Shown piece by piece: positions 1-7,328 of a stretch of DNA of 24,379 nt. How positions within the stretch are numbered: position 1 is the first letter of the stretch; every line of letters starts with the position of its first letter. A program made the position numbers and the translations under genes. The DNA lies in assembly GCA_001701105.1 (NCBI GenBank), contig DAAI01000062.1, forward strand, positions 11,544 through 35,922. Reading direction: 5' to 3'. The notes under the pieces are model-generated. The model saw only the letters and a list, made by a program, of their open reading frames with translations, had not been told where the DNA came from and did not search any database. The stretch is from Bacteroidales bacterium GP1 (GTDB lineage Bacteria; Bacteroidota; Bacteroidia; Bacteroidales; Muribaculaceae).

Positions 1-83
1 CCTGCCCGACGCAATACATCTACCGGCGTCAGCGCCTCTATTTCCTCAAAGCCCTCGGCTAAAAATAAATAAGAACATTTCAT
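1..83 (-). CDS. DJ-1/PfpI (ThiJ) family protein, N-terminal fragment
   Basis: Only the first 27 codons lie in the window; the gene runs off the left edge. The minus strand from the ATG at 83 reads MKCSYLFLAEGF and continues EEIEALTPVDVLRRA. This is the characteristic N-terminus of the DJ-1/PfpI/YajL family, a first beta strand followed by the GFEE-E segment that carries the conserved acidic residue next to the active-site cysteine. The cysteine itself is beyond the edge. Members act in oxidative stress protection, as glyoxalases or as protein/nucleotide deglycases, and which applies here cannot be told. The gene is divergent from apbE across a 101-nt spacer. The family call is fairly secure despite the short fragment, because the matched segment is highly conserved. 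Confidence 0.8.
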   Translation of the reverse strand, partial: MKCSYLFLAEGFEEIEALTPVDVLRRA

Positions 84-131
84 AGGTTTCTACTTTTAGG
101 GCATTTCAATTATTATATAGTTTTAGAATGC

Positions 132-139
132 CAAATTTA
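132..139 (-). promoter_or_regulatory. Candidate -7 box (TAAATTTG) for the DJ-1 gene
   Basis: The minus strand reads TAAATTTG, matching the Bacteroidota TAnnTTTG -7 element, about 49 nt upstream of the ATG. I see no convincing -33 TTG at the right distance, so the call rests on one element in AT-rich DNA. Confidence 0.3.
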
Positions 140-160
140 GCATATTTCACGGATTTTTCC

Positions 161-168
161 TAATTTTG
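161..168 (+). promoter_or_regulatory. Candidate -7 box (TAATTTTG) for apbE
   Basis: TAATTTTG matches the Bacteroidota -7 consensus and would start transcription near 173, about 12 nt before the apbE ATG. The -33 position is not well matched. It lies back to back with the candidate box for the divergent DJ-1 gene. Confidence 0.4.
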
Positions 169-184
169 AGAAATATTTTTTACA

Positions 185-1186
185 ATGAGACAAAACAAAC
201 TACTACCGGCGGCATTAATCGTGCTAATATCCGTGGCCATTTCTTGTGGCGGCAACGGAAAAACCTCATCAGAGCCTTATCGCAAGATGGGAGGAATGAT
301 ATGGAATACATCATATCATATCACGTATCAAGGTCCCGAATCATTAAGGGATTCAATAATAAAGGCGTTGGATGCCGTGTCGGCCACGTTCAATGTGTTC
401 GATGAGTCATCGCTCGTTAGCTTAGTCAACCGGCGGGATTCCACTCTGGTTAACGATTCATTCATCGAAGTATATGCGATGTCGATAAAGGTCAACCGAC
501 TTACCGATGGCGCATTCGATCCTACTCTGGGACCTCTTATCAGGGCATGGGGCTTTGGAAAAGGTCATACTGCCGATGTCGATACGGCGCGTGTGGATTC
601 ATTGATGCAATTCTGCGGAATCGATAAAACACATATATCCCACGATGCGCTGATAAAGGACGACATCCGCACGGAGTTTAATTTTTCAGCCATTGCGAAG
701 GGTTATGGATGCGATTGTGTGGGTAAAGTGCTTAAAGATAGCGGTGTAGAGAATTGGCTTGTGGAAATAGGAGGCGAAATCACCGCCTCGGGAAAGAGCC
801 CGGGAGGCGGTGATTGGAAAGTATCGATCGATAGGCCGGTGCTACAGAATGACAGTGTGATTCATGATTCCCAGACCGTGATTGCATTTACTGATATGGG
901 GATGGCAACTTCGGGTAATTATCGGAATTTTCATACTGAAGGTGCCTCAAGTTATGGCCATACCATATCTTCTCAGACCGGACGGCCTGTGCAGACCGAT
1001 GTGATCAGCGCAACGGTGCTTGCTCCTACTTCCATGATGGCAGATGCCCTTGCCACTGCTTTCATGGCAATGGGCTCAAAACAATCAATCGACCTTAACA
1101 AACGGCTCAGACTCCCAATTCTCCTTGTCCTTGCTGATTCCACCACATGGACTTCCGATAAATTCAAGGAATTGGAAATTAAATAA
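185..1186 (+). CDS. apbE: FAD:protein FMN transferase (ApbE), lipoprotein
   Basis: Predicted 333-aa exported lipoprotein: a hydrophobic leader ends in a lipobox with Cys21 (AIS|C). ApbE enzymes use FAD and Mg2+ to attach FMN through a phosphoester bond to a Ser/Thr in targets such as the NqrB/NqrC and RnfG subunits of respiratory sodium pumps. Family landmarks visible are FDPTLGPL (111-118), SAIAKGYGCD (168-177), the VEIGGEI strand (193-199), a conserved HTI..QTGRP segment (259-268) and a C-terminal AP.SM.ADALAT block (280-291) whose Asp is a usual metal/flavin ligand. Length is normal for the family. No nqr or rnf genes are in the window, so its target lies elsewhere. It converges on the patatin gene, with a shared hairpin at the 3' end. 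The family call is firm and the target unknown. Confidence 0.93.
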   Translation: MRQNKLLPAALIVLISVAISCGGNGKTSSEPYRKMGGMIWNTSYHITYQGPESLRDSIIKALDAVSATFNVFDESSLVSLVNRRDSTLVNDSFIEVYAMSIKVNRLTDGAFDPTLGPLIRAWGFGKGHTADVDTARVDSLMQFCGIDKTHISHDALIKDDIRTEFNFSAIAKGYGCDCVGKVLKDSGVENWLVEIGGEITASGKSPGGGDWKVSIDRPVLQNDSVIHDSQTVIAFTDMGMATSGNYRNFHTEGASSYGHTISSQTGRPVQTDVISATVLAPTSMMADALATAFMAMGSKQSIDLNKRLRLPILLVLADSTTWTSDKFKELEIK

Positions 1187-1200
1187 CTATTCCTTGAATT
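1161..1200. terminator. Bidirectional hairpin between apbE and the patatin gene
   Basis: AATTCAAGGAAT (1161-1172) and ATTCCTTGAATT (1189-1200) are perfect 12-bp inverted arms around a 16-nt loop. The apbE stop codon lies in the loop and the patatin stop codon starts at the outer edge of the right arm. Position between convergent genes suggests a two-way terminator or 3'-end stabiliser. There is no long T run. Confidence 0.6.
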
Positions 1201-3617
1201 TAGTGCATCAGTTTGGGAGCCTGGAAGAATAAGCCGAAGTTGATACCGAAGTTCCAGTTGCGCGCAGGATAAGATAGATAGTTTCCATAGATGGAGAGGC
1301 TGGCAAAGGGAAAACTATATACAGCGGCCACCTCGCCTATGAAATGAAATTTCTTGAACCATCCGTCATAGCGTGCCGGATTTTCTTGCCCGGTGTTAAC
1401 CATGTTCCGGATAGGGGAGTAGCCATAGAAATCTCCTCGAAGCTGGAAGTTGCGTATCGGTGTCCACATGGGAATCAGGCCTACGGCAAGATAATTGTCC
1501 GATCGGAATGCTTCATTAAAATAATTGCGAGTGGATGGGGTAGGGGCAAACTCCGTGGCATGCACCATCTCCGCGATATAGTTTTGTGTTAGTTTCCGCA
1601 ACATCCCTTGTCCTTCCGCAGCGATGCCGAGGCGTATATTACGATAAATGTGACAGAATCTTTTCCACTTGGCCGATATGCTTGCCCAACTTCTTTTGGT
1701 GTTTCTATCGATAATCAATTCCGGATCGCCCGGATGAAAGCGCGTGGACTCCAATGCGCCTCTTATTACCCATTCCCAATTCTCTCCCAACGAAGGATAT
1801 AAGATATTATCGAGAGTATTTTTCTCCATTCCGACTTTCAGCATGCCGAGATTATAAAGATTTTTGTCCTTATAATGTCCGGTTGATGAGTCATTGTCAG
1901 GATAATATGAATCGGTGACAAGTCCGCCTCCCAGAGATACGAATCCCTTAGCTTTGCTTCCTACAGCCCAAATATAGTTGGCTCTAAGAAAAGCTTGCAT
2001 CTCGGTGATGAACGATGGTGTATTGGTCTCATAGAATAGCAATTCGGAATTATAATATTTCTGGCGGCTCAATACACCCTCCACTTCTATTAACGAGGGT
2101 ATGCGGCTCGGGAACGTAAAACGTCCCGATAACTGAGCTGCCATATAAGTCTGTCCTACCCAGGCATTAAGATTTACATTCAGAGAGTTTAAGTTAAGTG
2201 TATGATACCCCAGTGTGAGGAAGAGCATACTATTGGTGGACGTAGATACCCAGCCTCCGACGCCGATTGACCATGGACGTTTAACACTCGCCTCAAGCAG
2301 CAGGGTGTTCCGGTCGTGAGGTCCGAATTGTGCAAGGGGCACAAGATTATTGAGAGCGCCATCGGTTACAGCACGGTAATACGCTTTCCGCGTCTGCTCG
2401 ATGCCGAAAGGATGACGATTGCCGCCATCGAAAAGGAATTTCAGGTAACGCGTCTGATCGGGGTTGGCTCCGGTTACTTTTATAGAATCGAATACCAATG
2501 CGGGAGTCTTGGCTGCAAATTGCTCACGGCGTTCCGTAACCTCGGCCAGCGACCGGCGGGCCTTGATACGGCTTTTAATGGAATCAACCATTGCCATACC
2601 GGTCTTGTAGCCTATCTCATAAATCGTCTGCGCCTTATCAAATTGCAGTACACCGAAATTAAGTACGGGCACCTGGATCTTCACCCCATATTTTTCTGGA
2701 AGAGAGTAATCATTATTCTGGATAATCATATCCTCAAGCTGAGAATATATATCGCCCTGAATGGGAGCTGTATCGGCACCTGATACGGATACACCTATCA
2801 TAAAATCCGGATTAAAATCCTGTTTCATTACATTTACCGGGAAATTATCGTAGATGCCACCATCGTACATCAATACGCCGTCAAGTTTTATCGGTCGAAA
2901 CACTAGCGGAAAACTCATGGATGCACGCACCGACTCTCCTAATGAGCCTTCCGACAGCACCACTTTATGCTTGTGATAAATATCGGATGTAACGCATCTG
3001 AATGGTACGAACAGATTATTGAAATTTTCGCCACATTGCTCTGTATAAGGACCATAGAGTTTCAGGAATTCAATGTTCATTGGAAGAGGACTGATCAGCG
3101 ACGTTGGAATGATTTGATTGGTAATCGTACTCTTGTCTTCAAGATTCAGGTTTACCTCCACCCATTTTGGCACGGGATTTGGCTGGATATAATAATAGAT
3201 ATCTTCTTTTGGAATTGTGCCGGTGCTCCAATAAGTGAAATCCTTACTCGTGAAAAGCTCCATCATCCGCTCCGGACTCCATCCGCAGGAATATAGACTC
3301 CCGACAATGGCGCCCATCGATGTGCCGGTGACATAATCGATAGGTATATTATTATCCTCAAGAGCCTTGATAACGCCTACATGTGCTATGCCTTTAGCTC
3401 CTCCCCCGCTTAAAACAAGTCCCACGGTTTCCACGCCTTTTCCGTACATCGTATCGGGAGCGACTATATTGGGGGAGATTATTTCAGGGGAAGGCACACT
3501 ATCAAGTCCCTGATTATAGACATTCTTTAATTCTTTGAACGCGCTTTTCTCACGACGCGCAAATCCATTTGATATTACTATGCTCAGCAATCCTGCTACA
3601 AGTAACCATCTTTTCAT
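1200..3617 (-). CDS. Patatin-like phospholipase with C-terminal outer-membrane beta-barrel
   Basis: 805-aa protein with a Sec-type signal peptide (about residues 1-20). The patatin domain spans about 64-310 and shows the oxyanion motif SGGGAKG (70-76), the nucleophile elbow GTSMG with Ser100, and the second catalytic residue in DGG (Asp252), so the Ser-Asp dyad is intact. After a linker, roughly residues 440-805 are rich in alternating aromatic/polar strands and end in an aromatic-rich strand (FGINFGLFFQ near the C-terminus), as in a BamA-like 16-strand barrel. This layout is that of PlpD/FplA-type V(d) autotransporters, which anchor or export a lipase A1/A2 domain at the outer membrane. The lipid substrate is not predictable. 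A mid-region resembling a POTRA domain may lie near 340-420. It is transcribed towards apbE. Confidence 0.9.
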   Translation of the reverse strand: MKRWLLVAGLLSIVISNGFARREKSAFKELKNVYNQGLDSVPSPEIISPNIVAPDTMYGKGVETVGLVLSGGGAKGIAHVGVIKALEDNNIPIDYVTGTSMGAIVGSLYSCGWSPERMMELFTSKDFTYWSTGTIPKEDIYYYIQPNPVPKWVEVNLNLEDKSTITNQIIPTSLISPLPMNIEFLKLYGPYTEQCGENFNNLFVPFRCVTSDIYHKHKVVLSEGSLGESVRASMSFPLVFRPIKLDGVLMYDGGIYDNFPVNVMKQDFNPDFMIGVSVSGADTAPIQGDIYSQLEDMIIQNNDYSLPEKYGVKIQVPVLNFGVLQFDKAQTIYEIGYKTGMAMVDSIKSRIKARRSLAEVTERREQFAAKTPALVFDSIKVTGANPDQTRYLKFLFDGGNRHPFGIEQTRKAYYRAVTDGALNNLVPLAQFGPHDRNTLLLEASVKRPWSIGVGGWVSTSTNSMLFLTLGYHTLNLNSLNVNLNAWVGQTYMAAQLSGRFTFPSRIPSLIEVEGVLSRQKYYNSELLFYETNTPSFITEMQAFLRANYIWAVGSKAKGFVSLGGGLVTDSYYPDNDSSTGHYKDKNLYNLGMLKVGMEKNTLDNILYPSLGENWEWVIRGALESTRFHPGDPELIIDRNTKRSWASISAKWKRFCHIYRNIRLGIAAEGQGMLRKLTQNYIAEMVHATEFAPTPSTRNYFNEAFRSDNYLAVGLIPMWTPIRNFQLRGDFYGYSPIRNMVNTGQENPARYDGWFKKFHFIGEVAAVYSFPFASLSIYGNYLSYPARNWNFGINFGLFFQAPKLMH

Positions 3618-4012
3618 AACCTTACCTTTTCGTTAACCTTTCCAAGGAAACAGTTGCGAAAACTGCACAACTATCCCCCTCTATAATTGAAACCGCAAAA
3701 TCCCCCTAACTGTTCAATCAACTGCCAACAATATTAAAATTAAAATGGTGCGGAGAAAATAGCAACATTCACCGGAATAAAGAATAACTATAGGATTTAC
3801 CTCACTAATTGAAATGACGTAGCGTACTTGTATTGCTACATTCGAGCAATAGCCTCACTCAATTTCCTGGTGGAAGCCGGTGAGAGCTGGAAGCATCGAT
3901 AATTAATAAGATTCTGACGCTTCCCGATGATACAGTCCTATTATCCGGGCATTCAAGTCCGATAACCGTGGCGCAAGAGAAGCAATTGATGTATGGTTAG
4001 CGGAGAAGGGAA
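3618..4012. other. Gene-free intergenic stretch with two small hairpins
   Basis: Nearly 400 nt between the start of the patatin gene and the tRNA-His terminator. I find no convincing coding frame. A minus-strand frame entering here from the tRNA is a read-through artefact. The patatin promoter presumably lies within it, but I could not find a good TAnnTTTG box. Two adjacent inverted repeats at 3831-3884 are described separately. Confidence 0.6.
3831..3884. repeat. Two adjacent imperfect/perfect hairpins
   Basis: First hairpin: TATTGCT (3831-3837), a 7-nt loop, then AGCAATA (3845-3851), perfect. Second: CTCAC (3854-3858) pairs with GTGAG (3880-3884), enclosing TTCC/GGAA (3064-like spacing, at 3864-3867 and 3872-3875) around a TGGT tetraloop, with an internal loop between. 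Neither is followed by a T run on either strand, so they are not clear terminators. They could be part of an untranslated or small RNA, or chance. Confidence 0.35.
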
Positions 4013-4040
4013 ATAAAAAAGGCTTGCCGGAGCAAGCCTT
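4013..4040 (-). terminator. Intrinsic terminator of tRNA-His
   Basis: On the minus strand GGCTTGC, loop TCCG, GCAAGCC is followed by TTTTTTATTT. It is a classical GC-rich, T-tailed intrinsic terminator starting a few nt after the mature 3' end of the tRNA. Confidence 0.85.
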
Positions 4041-4044
4041 TCGG

Positions 4045-4119
<75 letters not shown>

Positions 4120-4169
4120 ATATCACTTTCGGCTTAACGCTCAAATACGCTCTATCGCCAAAAGCAATG

Positions 4170-4201
4170 CAAAATTACAACTTTTTTTTCAATCCTCCAA
4201 A
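4170..4201 (-). promoter_or_regulatory. Promoter of tRNA-His (TTTG-N20-TAATTTTG)
   Basis: On the minus strand TTTG (4198-4201) is followed by a 20-nt spacer and TAATTTTG (4170-4177), a full match to the Bacteroidota housekeeping promoter. Transcription would start near 4163, leaving a leader of about 45 nt before the tRNA. It sits entirely in the gap after the TlpA-like gene. Confidence 0.7.
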
Positions 4202-4219
4202 TCCCCTGCAGAATATTTT

Positions 4220-5320
4220 TCAGTTTGTTTTTATGAGGGATTCAAGAGTGGTATAAAACGCCGGATCATCGCCGACTGTGATGTTTCTCAATTTGCCGGA
4301 CGGGTCGACAATAGCCTTCGATGGATATCCGGTTATATTATATTCCATCAATAGATCACCCCCGTCGTCCGAAGGGTAATAAAGGTTCACCCAGTCGAGA
4401 TTGTACTTCTCAATAGCCGCAAGCCATGCTTCCTTCGGTTCGTTGCAGTCAATTCCGATGATTTCGAGTTCAGGCTTATATTTCGCATATGCTTCTTTCA
4501 GAGTCGGGAAGCCCTTGATACACCATCTGCACCAGCTCCCCCAGAAATCGATTATCACCCACTTTCCCCTGAAATCGGAGAGTGCGATCTCCTTACCTTC
4601 GGGATTTTTTAATGCGAAGTCGGGTGCATCGACGGTTCCCGTATCAATCATCTTGAGCCGTTTCTGGACCTCCACTTTTTTATCCCATTTCTTTTTGGCC
4701 ACTTCCACTAAGGGCATCACGATGCTTTTTCGGGCAGCAGGCGTAAGCGACGAATATGCGTTCAGAAAATCTTCATCGTTGAGCGACATCAACGCCCAAG
4801 CGGCGGCAGGGCTGTCGGGATTTTTGGCAATGAAATCCAATGGAATTTGATTGACATCATCCAGAAGCTCCTTTATCTTTTGCTGGTCGGGAGCGACACT
4901 CTCCTTTTCCTTTTGTATCTGCATGACCTTATCGATTGTGGCATACATTATCTCTGTGGCACCCTCCATGAGCGGAGTGCCGCTGACATTGAAGATGGGG
5001 TAATCGGTAGCCTCTGCCGTAAGATTGTCGTCGGGAGAAGCGTAGATCATAGTTACGGAAGATTTAGGATCCGGACCGCTGATGTAATAGACAGCCGGCT
5101 CATCAGACATTGACTTTACGATGGCCTGTCCGTTCACAACGGGCACAAGGAGTTCCTCCATGCTGAGGTTATTGCCGCGATTGTGTGACATGTCCTTGAT
5201 GGATGCCTGTCTGACTCTGATGTTGCTCCAGTTTTTTTCAACGGGAACTTTCACTGTTATGTCAGCGTAAGCGCCTATGCCCAGGGAAAGTCCAATAATA
5301 GAAAATATTATCTTTTTCAT
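4220..5320 (-). CDS. Exported TlpA-like thiol:disulfide oxidoreductase
   Basis: 366 aa with a signal peptide (MKKIIFSIIGLSLGIGAYA). Residues about 20-225 form a DUF4369-like N-terminal region with an internal alpha-helical part, typical of Bacteroidota members. Residues 229-366 are a thioredoxin-fold AhpC/TSA-Redoxin domain with PDFAL (233-237), DFRGKWVIIDFWGSWCRWC carrying the redox pair Cys264/Cys267, and a cis-proline in the NITGYPSKAIVD segment. Expected role: reduction of periplasmic or lipoprotein disulfides, or heme/cytochrome-type thiol handling. The partner is unknown. There is no lipobox cysteine, so it is probably soluble periplasmic. It is downstream of, and in the same direction as, the radical SAM gene, with a hairpin in the 127-nt gap, so it is likely transcribed separately. 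Confidence 0.9.
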   Translation of the reverse strand: MKKIIFSIIGLSLGIGAYADITVKVPVEKNWSNIRVRQASIKDMSHNRGNNLSMEELLVPVVNGQAIVKSMSDEPAVYYISGPDPKSSVTMIYASPDDNLTAEATDYPIFNVSGTPLMEGATEIMYATIDKVMQIQKEKESVAPDQQKIKELLDDVNQIPLDFIAKNPDSPAAAWALMSLNDEDFLNAYSSLTPAARKSIVMPLVEVAKKKWDKKVEVQKRLKMIDTGTVDAPDFALKNPEGKEIALSDFRGKWVIIDFWGSWCRWCIKGFPTLKEAYAKYKPELEIIGIDCNEPKEAWLAAIEKYNLDWVNLYYPSDDGGDLLMEYNITGYPSKAIVDPSGKLRNITVGDDPAFYTTLESLIKTN

Positions 5321-5398
5321 TTTAAAATTGAGTTTTATTAATAATACGCGGATTCGCCTTTTATGTTATATTAGACGCGAAAATCACAAAATAGATTT

Positions 5399-5428
5399 AA
5401 TAAATAAAAAATATTCGGCAAATATTTT
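5399..5428 (-). terminator. AT-rich hairpin terminator after the radical SAM gene
   Basis: The minus strand reads AAAATATT, a 5-nt loop TGCCG, AATATTTT, then TTTATTTATT. The stem is AT-only and weak, but is followed by T-rich sequence 20 nt after the radical SAM stop codon, ending the rho-aroC-radical SAM run. Confidence 0.5.
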
Positions 5429-5447
5429 GAAGGAAATGCTCGATATA

Positions 5448-6344
5448 TTACTGAGATAAGTTTTTAAGGCGCCGGAGCAGGATTGCGGTGAACTCGTGAT
5501 TCTTTATGCCCCATTGTGGAGCTATAACCATATTGGGAGGGGATTGTGAAAGAAATCTGTCGATTGCTATTCTCCGTGGAAGCCGCGAAACGATTTTCAT
5601 ACAAAGATCCAGATATTCCTCAAGAGTGAAAAGGCGCACATAATCCGGATATTGAAGATATGAATTACCTAAAGTGGATCCTTTAAGTATCTGTAATTGA
5701 TGAAATTTTACCGTTTCAACGGGCAATGAGGCTATTTTGTCGACAGTTTCAAGAAACATCTCTTCGTTTTCTCCGGGCAATCCGGCAATAAGATGCACTC
5801 CCGGATGTAATCCATTATCAGCCAAACGGTTGATTGCATCAATAGCAGTGCCCGAATCATGTCCGCGGTTGATTTTCCGCAGAGTGGAATCGTGTAAACT
5901 TTCCACACCCAATTCCACGAGTACCGGCATTATTTGCGAGATATGCCTAAGTCCGGCCATTATATCTGCCGGAAGGCAGTCAGGCCGCGTACCCACAACT
6001 ATACCCACTACATCCTTGCAACTTGCAGCTATTTTCAAGGCCTCATTAAAGAGCTCCGGATTATATGTACTTGTAAAGGATTGGAAATAGGCAAGGTATT
6101 TCATTTCCGGGTATTTCTTTCCGAAAAAACGTTTGCCTGCTTCCAGTTGGCCGGAAATGCCGGAAATGCCGAAACAATAGGCAGGAGTAAACGACATATT
6201 ATTGCAATATATGCAGCCCCCTGATCCGATCCTTCCGTCACGGTTCGGACATCCGGCCCCGGTGTTGACAGATATTTTCTGCACCTTGATGCCGGGAAAA
6301 ATCTTGCCAAGATATTCTGAATATTCAGTGAAGAATGGATTCAT
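5448..6344 (-). CDS. Radical SAM protein, YhcC/TIGR01212 family
   Basis: 298 aa from the ATG at 6344; an upstream extension in the same frame is only the overlap with aroC. The radical SAM cluster cysteines are C32, C44 and C47 (GCP...GGCIYC), the CX11CX2C spacing of the YhcC group related to Elp3. Further family landmarks are YFQSFTSTY, GIVVGTRPDCLP, LGVESLHDSTL.KINRGHD, GVHLIAGLPGE and the C-terminal IAIDRFLSQSP. The biological reaction of the family is not firmly known to me; a tRNA- or metabolite-modifying role is usually suggested. The start ATG overlaps the aroC stop by 4 nt (ATGA), which implies translational coupling to aroC. Confidence 0.9.
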   Translation of the reverse strand: MNPFFTEYSEYLGKIFPGIKVQKISVNTGAGCPNRDGRIGSGGCIYCNNMSFTPAYCFGISGISGQLEAGKRFFGKKYPEMKYLAYFQSFTSTYNPELFNEALKIAASCKDVVGIVVGTRPDCLPADIMAGLRHISQIMPVLVELGVESLHDSTLRKINRGHDSGTAIDAINRLADNGLHPGVHLIAGLPGENEEMFLETVDKIASLPVETVKFHQLQILKGSTLGNSYLQYPDYVRLFTLEEYLDLCMKIVSRLPRRIAIDRFLSQSPPNMVIAPQWGIKNHEFTAILLRRLKNLSQ

Positions 6345-7315
6345 TTCGGCATGAAAAATCCACCCATGCGGGCAAGATCGGCAATCGTGAGCCATCCCAT
6401 GGCTTCTACCACCGGCACGGCCCGGATAGCAACGCAAGGATCATGACGTCCTGCCGGATTAATTGCGCAAGAGTTACCATCAACGTCGATACTCTCTAAA
6501 GGCTGCATTATGGTGGGAGTGGGCTTGAAATAAACTTTGAATGTCATAGGCATACCATCACTGATACCACCTTGAATCCCACCCGAATGATTCGTTGTGG
6601 TAATGATTTTTCCGGATTCATCCATTCGGAAAATGTCGGCCGATTCTCTTCCGGTCATCATGGCTGCTTTGAAACCATCGCCATACTCGAATGCTTTTGC
6701 TGCATTAATCGACATCATGGCGTAGGCAAGCCGGGCGTGGAGCTTGTCGAATACCGGCTCACCAATCCCGACGGGCAAACCGGTGATAATTCCTCTCACT
6801 ATTCCTCCCGTCGAGTCGCCGACTTTGGCAATGGCTGCAACATCGTTGGTTGGTTCAAACGATGCCTTTACTTCAATACCATTTGGGCGCAGCCATTGTG
6901 CGCATAGAGCTCCGGCCGCAACCCACGATACGGTCTCCCGGGCGCTTGCCCTGCCTCCTCCTCGGAAATCGTGGATTCCATATTTTGTAAAATAGGTGTA
7001 ATCGGCATGATTGGGGCGGAATTTCCCATCATAGTTGTTATAATCCTTACTTCGGGCATCCTCATTGCGGATAATAAATCCTATAGGACTTCCCAGAGTG
7101 AGACCATCTTGAGAGATGCCCGAAAGGATTTCTATGCGGTCGGATTCTTTCCTTTGCGAAGTGAGGGATTGTTTTCCGGGACGTCTCCGGTCAAGATCGT
7201 TCTGAATTTTCTCTATAACCACCGGTATCCTTGGGGGAAGTCCTTCAAGAACTCCCCCCATGGAAGCACCGTGGCTTTCGCCAAAAGTGGTAAGGGTTAC
7301 TGCTTTTCCGAACAT
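6341..7315 (-). CDS. aroC: Chorismate synthase
   Basis: Converts EPSP to chorismate with reduced FMN, the last common step of aromatic amino-acid synthesis. I chose the ATG at 7315 (324 aa, MFGKAVTLTTFGESHG) over an upstream TTG inside rho, because family members start just before this segment. All three signature regions are present: GESHG (12-16), GGGRASARET (119-128) and the C-terminal GRHDPC block, plus HADYTYFTKYG (103-113), SINAAKAFEYGDGF and NHSGGIQGG. It is shorter than the usual 350-360 aa. The helical insert between GIEV (146-149) and GDSTGG (about 166-171) is some 30 residues shorter than in E. coli or typical Bacteroides. It lies 13 nt after rho and overlaps the radical SAM gene by 4 nt. 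Confidence 0.95.
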   Translation of the reverse strand: MFGKAVTLTTFGESHGASMGGVLEGLPPRIPVVIEKIQNDLDRRRPGKQSLTSQRKESDRIEILSGISQDGLTLGSPIGFIIRNEDARSKDYNNYDGKFRPNHADYTYFTKYGIHDFRGGGRASARETVSWVAAGALCAQWLRPNGIEVKASFEPTNDVAAIAKVGDSTGGIVRGIITGLPVGIGEPVFDKLHARLAYAMMSINAAKAFEYGDGFKAAMMTGRESADIFRMDESGKIITTTNHSGGIQGGISDGMPMTFKVYFKPTPTIMQPLESIDVDGNSCAINPAGRHDPCVAIRAVPVVEAMGWLTIADLARMGGFFMPK

Positions 7316-7328
7316 TTTCGGAACATCA

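Noticed and set aside
6345..6437. Upstream extension of the radical SAM frame into aroC
   Set aside because: The added residues are cysteine/arginine-rich and not homologous; the ATG overlapping the aroC stop fits the family start.
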